From: Perkinsus chesapeaki
Taxonomy: Eukaryota > Perkinsozoa > Perkinsida > Perkinsidae
Length of the DNA: 56,854 bases
Reading direction: 5' to 3'
Assembly: GCA_013115145.1 (NCBI GenBank)
Contig: JAAPAO010000184.1
Location: 1 to 56,854 of the forward strand
Part shown: positions 1 to 10,937 of the stretch, in pieces
Layout: every line of letters begins with the position of its first letter
Position numbering within the stretch: the first letter of the stretch is position 1
The notes under the pieces: model-generated
Told to the model about the DNA's origin: nothing
The model's database searches: none
What the model saw: only the letters and a program-made list of their open reading frames with translations
Position numbers and translations under genes: made by a program

Positions 1-387
1 CAAAAGGCAGATATACTGAAACCTACATAACTTATCATCATAGCTCGTCATGCCTAGTGGGCACACGACATCAGTAACCCAACACCGTCTTCTTTTGTGA
101 TAATAATGACAACAATGGAGGAAAAGGTAAAAATAGTTATTCTAGTTGACCATCTAATGTATGTACTTACTTCCCCTCCAACTACAATGGGAAGTGCAAG
201 TACGACAAAGAAAGTTAGTTTCCACGAACAACGACACTTCGGCCGGGGCCGAGAGGCTACGCGTCCCATGACTTCACGTCGCTACTGACAAATATCAAAT
301 GACATTTTAACGACTCTAATGACCAGATCAAGGGCAACCAATCGACGCCCGAGATCTAAAAGAGGCATTTCCTGGCGACGTGGTTGC

Positions 388-570
388 CTACATTGTACAG
401 GTACATTCAATGCTATGGTCTAGTACACAGGTGCCATGCGCGGGGGAGAGCTCGTTCACTTCGCAGAAGCGGAGTGGGCAGTCATCAGATTGGCATACCA
501 CATAGTCAGCAAGACAGCAATCCTCGAAGTACGACCACAATAAGAGAATCCAATAGATGATGCTATACAT
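388..570 (-). CDS. Possible small Cys-rich secreted protein
   Basis: A single-exon frame on the minus strand begins with MYSIIYWILLLW, which looks like a signal peptide. It continues into a short mature part with about ten cysteines (pairs and triads such as DCC, CQSDDC, CTC). The frame is open 30 nt upstream to an earlier Met, but starting at 570 puts the hydrophobic stretch at the N-terminus. Size and cysteine density fit small disulfide-rich secreted proteins of protists. I do not recognise a family. It stands alone in a gene-poor stretch, so it could be a chance ORF. Confidence 0.35.
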   Translation of the reverse strand: MYSIIYWILLLWSYFEDCCLADYVVCQSDDCPLRFCEVNELSPAHGTCVLDHSIECTCTM

Positions 571-600
571 GTTAATAGTATAACTAAAACGGCCCTGCAT

Positions 601-3002
601 TCATGACCTCTCACTGTGGACAATTCTGAGGACATAATATGCGTACATCAGTCGGACACGCTCGAAGGCTTTACACCTCCTCGGGTAGCAGAGGGTACAG
701 AGGAGAAGCTTCCATTTATTTATAGACCTTATAACACAATAGTCAGCCTTGAGAGTGTACTATAACAATGGAAGTCATACGCGCCGGGCCCAGAGTACTG
801 CGCTCTAGCTTTTATTTTGCACTCGCCCGTTAGCGCTACGTAAATTTTTTCGTTGGCGTTGTAGTCGATCCTTACTATCAGTAGACGATGGTCGACCCTG
901 TTAGTACTGCCGAAGGTGTAACAACGAAGTCGCGTTTAAAGCACCGGCAGCGCTCTGTACAAGAGGCAATGCTGAGATGCAACTAGCAGTAAAAACACAA
1001 AAACCCGCCAAATCTACCTTCGGCTCGGCGTCTCTTGTAACACTTAGTTTCGCCATTGCGTATGTATGAAGAACGGTGGATTCCGTGTGACAAGCTGACT
1101 CTTACCTTGGCTTCTACATACGAGTAAGTATACTGCAACATCTCTTTAACAAGCAACTTACGTTTGGGGCGTCTTTATATAAAGGCTCTTACTCTACTCG
1201 CTTAGCGAATCAGTGGTGCGTGCTTACTTGGCTTATCCACGCCAAACGGCTTCTTTGAGAAGGGGTGCCCAACAGGGGTTCAAGTACTCGCAGGTGAACT
1301 TGCATGCAATACATCAGACACCTAGCTAAGATGACACGGAACACATGCGGAGTGCAACTTGATAGACCCGCTGGCCTATAGGCATATAGAACGGTTCAAA
1401 GCTGACGATTGAATGCAATCGGCTGTGGTTTTCTGTAAGTAGTGTCAACTTCGCCAGGTGGAAGCTACCTTACTAGTGTGCACCAAGACTAGGATCTGCC
1501 GATACCATTGTGGATGTTTACTCGTGGACGAAAGCACGAGGACTCGTGGACGAGTTCTGTCGAGCAAGCACTATGCGTCCATTACGGGCTCCTAGGGCCT
1601 CCATTAGGGTCTCTTGTGCGCATGAATGGGGATTTTGAAGATCCTTGAAGGCGTTCGAGGGCCATGCCACGAACGAAGTAAGGTTACGTAATGCTAGCAT
1701 TCCAAGGTTCGCACCGGGAGCCTCCCAGAGCCGACAGGCACACTCCGTGTAGTTTAGAAGCTGTGAAGGATGTGGCGTACTCGTAATTTGTAAATCGTAC
1801 TCTTGAGTATAGGATCTGAACCAATGTCTCTGAATCAGGGGTGAGTTGAATCCTGCATCGAACTAAGAGGGTGAGTTAAATCAGTGCCTTTGATTTCTGA
1901 ATCAGTGTGGAGATATTCTAGGCAATAGTACATCGCGGAGAAAGTCAGGTTTCCTGCACGCACGCACAAGTATGCCGATGCGAATTGCCTGCATTAATTC
2001 CATGCGGATTGAGTCTTCTTCGTAAAGTAGCCCATGACTTGTATAATTATAGCGTATGTAACACTTCATTCCCCTTAATTCTCACTTTACGAGGAGTATT
2101 CCCCAGATTCTGTGATCGATACCAGATCATGCGCATGCGTGCAGAGCGCGTCGCTTCCGTTTTCGTGCCGAGGGCTAGTTCTTTGCTAATTGCTACTTCT
2201 TTGAGTTGGTCCGCAAGGAACGCCTCCCTTCTCCTAACGAGTTGTCGCTGCCTTATAGGTACCGTAGGGGATCCCGTCCAGAGTGAGAGGCGGAGCTGAC
2301 CTTCTCATGTCCATATTTCCATGTTTTTGACTAGGAGCTCGCTTGTTCCCTTAAGTTCAAAGATGTTCCTAGGGATGTCCGAAATACATGTTAGCCTCTT
2401 TGGGCACTACATTCGATGAGAGTAACGCTCCCACCGGATGGGTATACCAGTGAAACCATTAGAACTCCGGACCAGTGAACTTGATGTCGTGTTGGCCTGA
2501 TTAAGGGGCGTCAGTACATGGTGAGGGGTATTGATCGAGGTCGATAACCAAGCGGAGGGATAGACGAACCCTCCCTAGTAGGAAGTCAGTTTTCTTAAAA
2601 GTTTCATCACGTGGTGCATTATCTCTACAGGGAGCCATAAAAGGGCATTAGATGTTCCCAGAAAGAATGCCTCTGAAATTCTCCTCACACATTAGCAACA
2701 CTTTTCGACCTTCGAGGAACGGATTTCTGTGAAGCTAGATGACGCCTTTTGGTGGTCTGAAATTTATCGATATCACTAAAGTCCATATTCCCTATCACAC
2801 CGAAACGGGGAGCACTCGATCTAGTCATACCTATTCCCCGTCATTCCTATTTCTAGCTATAACTATTTCACTCCAACAGAGGGTGGTGATGGTGGTGGTG
2901 CAATGACATCACACGCCCCTACTGCAGCACCTCTAGCCTCCACAACCCGGTGGCCGGCTGCTTCCGCAAGATTCTCTCTGGTAGCTTCACCTTCCATCTC
3001 CC
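601..3002. other. Gene-poor stretch
   Basis: Only short scattered ORFs without recognisable domains or coherent splice chains. A short imperfect direct repeat (actcgtggacga) occurs twice near 1518-1555. A GGT/GAT simple repeat lies at about 2881-2900, just before the next gene. I see no RNA gene. Confidence 0.5.
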
Positions 3003-4485
3003 ATGCCCTCTGCAACTAAACCATTGACGAAGCTTAACAACGACATTGCTCGTGTGGTGGGTGATAGCAGTGATGATTCAGATGATTGGGTTACCGAGGA
3101 GGAACTGGAAGAGGTTCACGCTAGGTCCAAGGGGTCGCGAGGGAAGGGTAGAAAGACGACACCCAGTAGGAAAGTGAAGTGTAAGGAGGAGATATTGGCG
3201 ATTCGAGGGGTTAAGTTAGGTCCCAACAACAAGCGCCGGTCATCCAGGGAAGATGCTCAAGAGGCTGAGATGTTTATCAAGCTCATGAGTGCTATGTTAG
3301 AAGCTCAGGAAAAGGTAACCAGCAGCTGGGTTCAAAAGAGACAGATTTTGTGACACACAGGAGCGGGGATCTCGAGGCTCGCCGTCAACAGAGTCAGATC
3401 CGTCCAGAGGGTTCCCTAGAGGCGCCGATGACTACCTACCGTGGGATGATTCATTTATGATGGAGGACCCCTTTGATGACTATGATCCATTCGAGGATGA
3501 TGATATGATGTATGACGGTGGTGAGGATGATGATGATGATAGTGGAGCCAGCCCGAGGTAGGGGAAGAGACGGGCAAGAGAAGGACAGGCCTTCCTCAGA
3601 GACCTGGTCAATTGGCCAACGATGTGGTCTGTATTGGCGAACTCGCTTTCTATTCACGGTAGTAGCGTAGATGCATCGATCGATGGTCTTCTTATTAAGG
3701 GAGAGCTGGCAATGCAGACGTAAGCAAGTCCCTCCACTTGTTGAATTCCCATCACCCTTCCCATGTCCTCAGTTATAACTACTCCATGGCCCTGTCTTGT
3801 TCGGCTGCTGCTCAGTACTTGATAGCAGCCTCTGGACTCGGCTCGGAGGCCACACTCATACGAGCAAATGCTATCGAAATGATATCAGCGTACCGCAGCC
3901 CTATCTAGTGTCCTCTATTAGATGGTCCTCAGATACCAACTGGGTTCGAGATCGGCAGCGGTGAAGATAAGGGACCAGCTCATGGAAGGGTGTGATGATG
4001 GATAACTGCGGCGGCTTTACTATCAATGCTATACAGGTTTCCCGGTGACTCTATCAAGGAGGCTGGTATGATGTCAGAGTATCTTTTCAAGCGGTTCGCT
4101 GGTAGTAGCATGGTCGGGCTAGTGAGGGACTGGTCTTCTCCTGAGGATCGGAAAGCTGCAGCTGAACCACAGAAAAATGATATATCTGAGAGAGATTCGT
4201 GAAAATCCTTTTTGAGGACCTTCTAGTAGTGCGGTCTTCCAGTGTCGTATAGATGTTGCATGACGGGACCATTGGGGTTTAAAATATCAAGTGACCATCC
4301 CAAGGACTGTAGGTTACTACGCTGCTGTGGTATCCACCTATATGCTAGTGTGACACTGATAGATGACAGGTACGTGTGAGGTGTTGGAGATGATGCCACA
4401 GTTGATGGGGCTACTCAAGCAGGCAAGGGAGGAGAAGAAGGCTTCTAAAAGAGGAGGGAAAGGGAAAATTGTCGAAGTTGAATAA
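3003..4485 (+). CDS. Unidentified acidic multi-exon gene
   Basis: Exons that keep one frame across GT-AG introns of 42-53 nt: 3003-3314, 3361-3557, 3600-3719, 3773-3889, 3933-3989, 4037-4093, 4146-4198, then about 4243-4300. A final exon ends at the TAA of 4483-4485. The last junction is not resolved. The N-terminal part is acidic and Ser-rich with basic patches (GRKTTPSRK). Exon 2 is very acidic (PFDDYDPFEDDD). The middle is helical and Ala-rich (ALSCSAAAQYLIAASGLGSE). The C-terminus is Lys-rich (EEKKASKRGGKGKI). The composition resembles nuclear or retroelement-derived proteins, but no domain was recognised and the function is unknown. Confidence 0.5.
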
Positions 4486-4619
4486 TTAACGTCCGTCGAC
4501 ACGAGGACGACACAACAAGTAGATGTGTTTCAGCGTTGCCGTTTCAGAGTGTCTCATGGTCGCCATGTTGAGTTGGAAGTCGAGTCAGTAAAGTCTGAGT
4601 TCTCAGGAACTTATTTGTC

Positions 4620-6825
4620 ATGGCAGTTGCTGCTCAAAGTAACCGGGCCGAGGGTCGAACCTGCGCCTCATCATCGAGGCTTTCAACGGTTATTCGCTTT
4701 GCGGTGGTACCACTGCAGCTGGTAGTAGTATTCGCTACCTCTGTGGTGTTGGCCGTTTTCGTGAGGATATTCCCCAGACCGCAGGTGCTATCAATAGGGC
4801 TGCCCTTCACAGTACATTCGCCTTGTCATTGTCAGAAGCATGACTCCCCTACTTTAGCATATTTCTTTCATCCCGATTGCGCTTCTGGTGGAGGAGGAGA
4901 AAGGGTTCTATGGGCAGCCGTTCTGGGGCTGCTCAGGGCACACCGGAAGGGGGATATCGTTATATATACGGACGAGAAGAACAGTGTTGCCAGAGTGAGT
5001 AGAGGGTTCAGGCTCTCGCTAGTTTGTAGCCAGCTCTGTATGGGTGTCGCATGGTCAGGTGCTCCGAGGCGTATCGGAGAGGTTCGGCATTCGATTGCCT
5101 TCTGGCTCGTCTAAGAGGATCCGTTTCGTCCCTGTTCGTTTCACAAGGTTATTAAGAGTGGAGCCATGGCCTACATTAACAGTTGTTGGTAGTATAAGGG
5201 GTCCAATACAACTACGAGATAGACTAGAAGGGATATCTGCCGCCTACTGGCGTACAGAAGGACCACCATCTGAACACTGTATTTACTTCGGCGTCACGCG
5301 TCAATTTTTCCCGGAGTTTTACGCTGAAATTTTCAACATGCGCCTTCTCAATACGCGTATTGCATTTACGTGTGGATCACTCGAACCCGACTTCATAGCA
5401 CTTTTTCGGGCGGGTGCGTGAAATATTTCCCCGACTCCTGTAGTGGTAGTAGATGATCCTTTTCCTTATCATTAGGCCAGTCACTGGGGGCAGCTCTAGT
5501 GGCAATGACAGGGCTAGTCAATGAGAAACCAAAGCACGTCTTTGTTGATACTGTCGGACAGGTAGAGCAGCGGCAGCACTCCCCCCAAAACCGTGTACTT
5601 CCGCCTTCAGGCCTTTATGTTCCCTTTCGTCCGTCTAGCTTGCGGTTCGTCTGGTAAGATTGTTGCCTATGTTCATTATCCTACCATGAGCCACGACATG
5701 CTCGAACGTGTCCAAAGTGGCACCGCTATGTAACCTATCACTTATCCGCTTCTATCGGCTTCACCATTATATAGGTATAACAACTCCGCCACCGTAGCAT
5801 CCTCACCTCTGCTGACCAAGGCCAAGTCCTTCTATTACCGTGTCTTCCTGCAGGCCTATGGATTCGCTGGTCGCTTTGCGGACACGGTCATGACCAATTC
5901 GACGTGGACTGGTATGTTATTCAGCTTCCGCATGGTTGAAGTGTGTTACCTTAGATACTCGTATTAAGTCCATCTGGCATGTCCCCACAACTGTTGTATA
6001 TCCCCCTGCGGATCTCCGTAGAGGTAGCGGTGAGGGGCCTAGACGAGGCTCGGACTTGAGACCGCAGCTGGTTGTATCATTAAGTCAGTTCAGAAGGGAA
6101 AAGAACCAGGCATTACAGTTGGAGGCATTTGCTGAGGTCAGACGACGACGACGCCCACCTCTGGTAGTAGCGCACCATGGTTTCAGGTGTTGAAGCGGGT
6201 GCCTACGGCGAAGTTCACCATGATGGGTGCAGTGCGGCCGAATGTGGCGGACGATGCAGCCCTTGTCCAGGAATTGAAGAGCCGAGCTGTTAGGTAAGCG
6301 CCTTAACGTCGGAGATTGACCAATGCTTTGGACAGTTTGGGAATAGACGATAGCGTCACTTTCAAGATCAACGCTCCGTGGCCAGATGTCTCCGCGGAAC
6401 TCGGCCGTGCCAGGGTGAGTTGGGGCAGTTGGGAATGGATTTACATCGATGTGTTTAGGTAGCGATGCACACAATGAAGGACGAGCACTTCGGCATCGCC
6501 CTGCTGGAGTTCATGTCTGCCGGCTGCGTTGTTGTGGCCAACAACTCGGGAGGACCAAGAGACGATATCATCGGGACCGGACCGAACGCTGTTGGGTTCC
6601 TGGCGGATGATGCGGTGAGTTGTTGGGAAAAGTTTGGTATGACTTTGCTGCTCCTTGCAGGAAGGGTATGCTGCGGCGATTGTGAAGGTCCTGGAGGGAT
6701 GGTCGACACAGAAGATAACAGGTCTCCGTGATAAGGCCGCGAAAAAGTTGGACTCCTTCAACAACGACGCTGAATTCGGGGATGTGTTCGCAGCCAAACT
6801 GTCCGAGAGCGCTGCAGCTCATTGA
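4620..6825 (+). CDS. ALG11: ALG11: GDP-Man:Man3GlcNAc2-PP-dolichol alpha-1,2-mannosyltransferase
   Basis: ALG11 adds the fourth and fifth mannose to the dolichol-linked N-glycan precursor on the cytosolic ER face. Ten exons: 4620-4994, 5059-5191, 5476-5561, 5611-5729, 5775-5911, 5955-6136, 6187-6293, 6336-6414, 6459-6614, 6661-6825. They total 1539 nt, or 512 aa, normal for the family. An N-terminal membrane anchor (residues ~25-50, VVPLQLVVVFATSVVLAVFV) precedes the hallmark FFHPDCASGGGGERVLW. Further matches are YVHYPTMSHDML, VVYPPADL, SLSQFRREKNQALQLEAF and the GT4 donor-site motif HTMKDEHFGIALLE followed by NNSGGP. The start at 4620 puts the anchor at the N-terminus. Introns are 42-64 nt except intron 2 (5192-5475, 284 nt). 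Gene identity is very secure. Confidence 0.95.
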
Positions 6826-8021
6826 AGTTTTTATATCTTTGTTCAGAAAACGGCAATGTTGAGTTGTCATACATTTATTAAATACCTTCAAAATTACCTT
6901 CACCTTTTGAGTGCCCGACCAGCTCTGGCGTAGCGTAAACTTGAGCCATTCCCCGTAAGACAGAAAACCCCTTCCGCAAGGCAAGGTGCGCGGATTGAAA
7001 CCCCATAGTGGACGAGTTAGTCCTGCGCTGAGAAAAATGTCCGGCAGAGTGCGACCGCCGTCGTTCAGGTCTGATAGTGAGCCCATAACTCGAGTGCATC
7101 TATAAACTACTGGGGGCCTATAATGCCTCATGAACTATATCGACACAACTTCACACGATTGCCGGCTCCTCGAAATCACCGTGTACGTTCGCCCGTACAA
7201 CACCGGAAAGAGGCTGTTGATGATGGATATCTGGTTTGCAGGACTTAGCCTATTTTTATCAGCATCCAAGATGCTCCCTAGAACATTACAATTCTTTAGG
7301 ACCACGAAGATGCCACCCTGCGCTTTTCTCGCATGGAATCTGGTAGCCTTGTAACGATGTAACGTTCAACGGATATACGCTTTATTAGGTATCAATGATG
7401 AGTATCTTTAGCAATATAGTTTTATCAACGTGGTTGGCAGCGTTCGAGCCGTATGCCTCCGTGATAGCAGGACCTCTATTCGATTCCCCGGCGGCCACAG
7501 CTGCCCTGGCATCTTCTGTGAGGATCATGCTCCAAGGCTACAAGTTCCCTCTATTCTATCTCAGCTCATTTGGCAGGTACTTAGTTGTTTATATATGATA
7601 GATGTTTATGTACTGTCAAAGACAGTAAGTGAAGTGTTTCATGACACCACTGAGGGGCTGGTAAGGACGGTCGTGCTGCTCATGGCAGTCGATATCACGC
7701 AGGTCCCCCCACCGTGTTTCCAACCCAGGATTGTTGATCACCTGAGCCTCATGTCCTTGCTCGGTCATCACAGGGAAAGCCTCTATCTGGCGCATGTGCT
7801 GTAGGTTGTCAATCATAGTCACATGGATGATCACGTAGTCTCAGAGTAGTCCTTCGTATCGGCCGCCTTGTACGATACGCGTCTTGGTGGGAACGAGTGC
7901 TCCTGCTAAATACCGATACTATCAGTCATAAGCCGATCAGAATGGGGCATTTATTTTTAAGTACGTTTAAGTGCCTCGACTTCCAATTCTCACCATCGTC
8001 ATAATCATCATCAGCCTATAG
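6826..8021 (+). other. Spacer and possible 5' exons of the channel gene
   Basis: Frames at 7130-7354 and 7395-7598 encode hydrophobic segments (DIWFAGLSLFLSASKML; STWLAAFEPYASVIAGPLF). They could be S1-S3 helices of the downstream channel. No Arg-rich S4 was found and the splice chain to the pore exon is not resolved, so they are not counted as coding. Confidence 0.3.
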
Positions 8022-9883
8022 GTATGTTCTTTGCAGCTCACATGCTCGGATGTGGATGGTATCTTATTGCTAGATTGGAAGGTTACCCAGAAAACAACAA
8101 CGACTTCTTGCCTCCTCCACCATCGCGAACTAAGGACGAATCTTTAACCGTTCAGTTGCGACTGTTCCCCTTCACATGGCTAATCTTGCTCGCCGTAGGT
8201 ACTTCAAATGCCTGTTCTGGTCAATGTCCCTCATGGCTGGTAGCGAAATACACAAACCCAATACACCAGTTGAGTGAGAAGAAGCACGCAGGGAATACTG
8301 TCTCACGATATACTCAAACTACGTTCTCATTAGTGAGCGCCTAACACTCGAAGAGTTCCCCCTATTTTCACTAACTGTGTGCTCACCGTATAGACATGGT
8401 TCATCAGCACCCAGTGTAGGTATTTATTCATCTTCGGGAGCATTGGTGTTGGTATCAGCCTTTGGGCTACTATGGTCGGAGGACTATCGGCCATGCTCGA
8501 GTCTTCTAACCAAAGAGTAGATACCTTCAACTAGCTATAAGAACAAACCAAACAGGTGGACCAGTGGAGAACAGCCATGGCAGCTGCTCGCTCAATATCG
8601 GAAGAGTTCGACCTGTCAAAGTGTATGGCTCGAAGATTGAGGAGCTCGATGACTGCAACACTGCTGCTTGCTGATACACCGAACGAAAATGCGCAAGGTC
8701 CGGTTGAATTTTGACAAAAGTCAGCATTGTCATCCAATAGGTAGCCTCGCAATGGAGGCTATTGAGGCGTATCTACCAGAGTACCTTAAGAAGGAGCTCG
8801 CAGCAAGTGTACACAAAAAGCTCTTCGATAATGTCTCCATATTCAAAAACACAACTCCAGCATTCCTCGAGGCTCTGGCAAGGAGGCTCAGACCGCAGGT
8901 GTGCCTCGCTGGCGATTGCCTCATACGCGAAGGTGACATCGACAAAGAGATGTAAACAGGTTCCTCAGCACAAACTCAAACCCTTCCTCTTGAGGTACTT
9001 CGTACGCTCCGGCGAGCTACAAGTGATCGCATGGAACTCTGAGAAGGATCAGGAAATCGTTCTGCACACATTGCGTATCTTGCATCCAACGCTCATCTCT
9101 GAATGCCTAACAGGTCCGGGAAGCTTCTGTGGCGAATTAGCACTGGTCGCAGATGTGAAGCGCACAGCGACTGTTCGTGCCACTGTAATGGAACAGTCCG
9201 ATTCTGAAGCCTCCGGCTACTCCGCAGGTTCTGTCATGGTTACTTATGTTGACTGAAGAGGACATGAGGCTTGCACACGAGAGATTTCCGGACGACTTCT
9301 TGATCGTTCAAGATGTTGCCCGACTGCGATTGCAGGAGCACCGTCGAAAGACTGGTACATTACTGAATGCTCTCGTCCACTAGCATAACCTAAAAGTAGG
9401 CTACTCCGAGAAACTGAAGGCCGCAAAGCAGAAGTTGAGGCTCATCTCTGCTGGAGTAAATGGATAGGAGCCATTACCGATTTATGTCTTTGTTGCCTTT
9501 CAGAGAGTTTTGGCGCACAACGCGGCAACTAGGCGATTCCTCGGATTTAGTTCTGAAAGCAGCAGTGTTCCCGAGTCACCAGCGACTCCCCTAACACCGA
9601 CGGTGACACGGTCTAGACCGGTGAGAACTGAAATACGAAGTTCACCCCTCAACAGGGAACCGCTCCAGGAAAGAGAAACCCCCGAAGGCCACATATCGTC
9701 GCCCGATAGTAGCATAACCCAATTAACTCAAGTCACCCGTCGAAGCTACACCGATATTGAGGACCTCATCCTGGACCCTCTGGTGATTGTGAACCACCTG
9801 ACCACTACTGACCTTATGCGTTACATGGCAGGTTTCATTTGCTCGTACGCCTGCCAGCACGGCAAAATAAAATGGCTTACATG
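8022..9883 (+). CDS. Cyclic-nucleotide-gated (CNG/EAG-type) cation channel, 5' end unresolved
   Basis: A plasma-membrane-type tetrameric channel subunit. In order: S5 (MFFAAHMLGCGWYLIARLEG, ~8024), pore helix (YFKCLFWSMSLMAG, ~8200-8250), S6 (FGSIGVGISLWATMVGGLSAM, ~8430-8500), a C-linker (VDQWRTAMAAARSIS) and a cyclic-nucleotide-binding domain. The latter runs from AYLPEYLKKELAASVHKKL through LAGDCLIREGD (~8770-8950) to FVRSGELQVI and GSFCGELALVADVKRTATV (~9000-9180). The phosphate-binding-cassette pattern (GEL ... RTATV) is kept. A Ser/Pro-rich tail ends near 9883. The pore exon lacks GYGD and is closer to the CNG-type filter region, so selectivity is uncertain. Several introns of 40-50 nt. 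N-terminal exons (voltage sensor) are not identified. Confidence 0.75.
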
Positions 9884-10520
9884 AATGCACTTACAATAAC
9901 AATAAATGTCATTGCAGCGTTTATACGAATCTGTTGGGTTAGAATTACAGTTTAGTACTCACGCCACTACAAATGAGTCCGTTAGTAACGAACCATTACC
10001 ACTGCCACTGTTGAGAAAGCATTATTGTTTGCCAAACATAAGCTAGTTCGAGTATGACAATGCTCTTATATAATAACTGTGTGTATCATCGGAACAGTAC
10101 GAAAGGCATATTGGTTCACTATTCCGCACAGCTGAATAGACTCACATTTTAAGCATATCCTGAGCATATGCTAACCTAAATCGAGTTGTGGAGTCTCACC
10201 AGTCCACTATAGGGGAGATAGTGATAAGAGGTTAGTTGCCTGGTACCCCTCGAGTTCTCTCGCTCAAGCAGTAACATGCCTCGCAGCTTTATAACGCGTA
10301 ACTTGACTTAAACTCAACGCGAATTCATACTCAAAGATGATATGGGTATTTGCGACCCCTATAGAAGTTTAGGCCTTGTTGGACTTGTACACTTTTCCGA
10401 CAACGTATCTAGTTTTGGCGTAACGTAACAGTTTTGGTAGTTACATGAGGGTCAGATAAAGAGTATCTCAGTCCACACCAACCTTTGATGATAGATACAA
10501 AAAGGCAGTAAGCCGACAAC
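9884..10520. other. Intergenic, no gene seen
   Basis: AT-leaning sequence with no coherent frame or splice chain. It probably holds the 3' regions of the two convergent flanking genes. Confidence 0.4.
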
Positions 10521-10937
10521 CTAGATTAATAGACCAGGGGAGTGGTGTGTAGTATATACAGCGTTGCCTCCTTCAAGTATGAAGTGCAAAGTGTTGAAAC
10601 CCCTACCATTGCCTTCATGACGAATTTGAGTGAAAGTCAACTCCGAGAAGTCGGGAGCAGTCGGGGCAGAACCACCAGACCATTCGTACACCTCTAGCAT
10701 TTGCGTCGATTCCACTTCAGAAGTCACACGGTATTTACCAGCATAGATCACAGGTAGAGACCAACCTTCTCTGCGGAGAGTAAACTCCATATTGCAGCCA
10801 TTGATCTTCACGGCTAAGATGGTTGGCTCTTTCACCCCGGTTCTGTCAAACGGCTCATAGAAACTTGAGCGGATGCATTTACTGCCCACTCCAAAAGCGG
10901 ACATAATAACAGTTAGAATGGTGACGAGCGAGAGCAT
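10521..10937 (-). CDS. Secreted protein with signal peptide, family unknown
   Basis: One intact 138-codon frame. It starts MLSLVTILTVIMSAFGVGS, a good signal peptide with a cleavage site near residue 18-19. The mature part (~120 aa) is rich in beta-prone segments (PTILAVKINGCNMEFTLRR; GFNTLHFILEGGNAVYTTH) and has only two cysteines, which suggests a small beta-sandwich domain. I do not recognise the family. Absence of introns in an intron-rich region and presence of a signal peptide fit an expanded lineage-specific secretome family. The start is the first Met and directly opens the signal peptide. Confidence 0.65.
   Translation of the reverse strand: MLSLVTILTVIMSAFGVGSKCIRSSFYEPFDRTGVKEPTILAVKINGCNMEFTLRREGWSLPVIYAGKYRVTSEVESTQMLEVYEWSGGSAPTAPDFSELTFTQIRHEGNGRGFNTLHFILEGGNAVYTTHHSPGLLI

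Noticed and set aside
1518-1565. Hammerhead-ribozyme-like repeats (ctcgtggacgaaagcacgag)
   Set aside because: There is a short stem and a GAAA, but no CUGAUGA core on either strand.
6164-6186. A 23-nt intron in ALG11
   Set aside because: A longer 50-nt GT-AG intron (6137-6186) with the same acceptor gives a better family match (FAEVLKRVPTAKF), so no ultra-short intron is needed.
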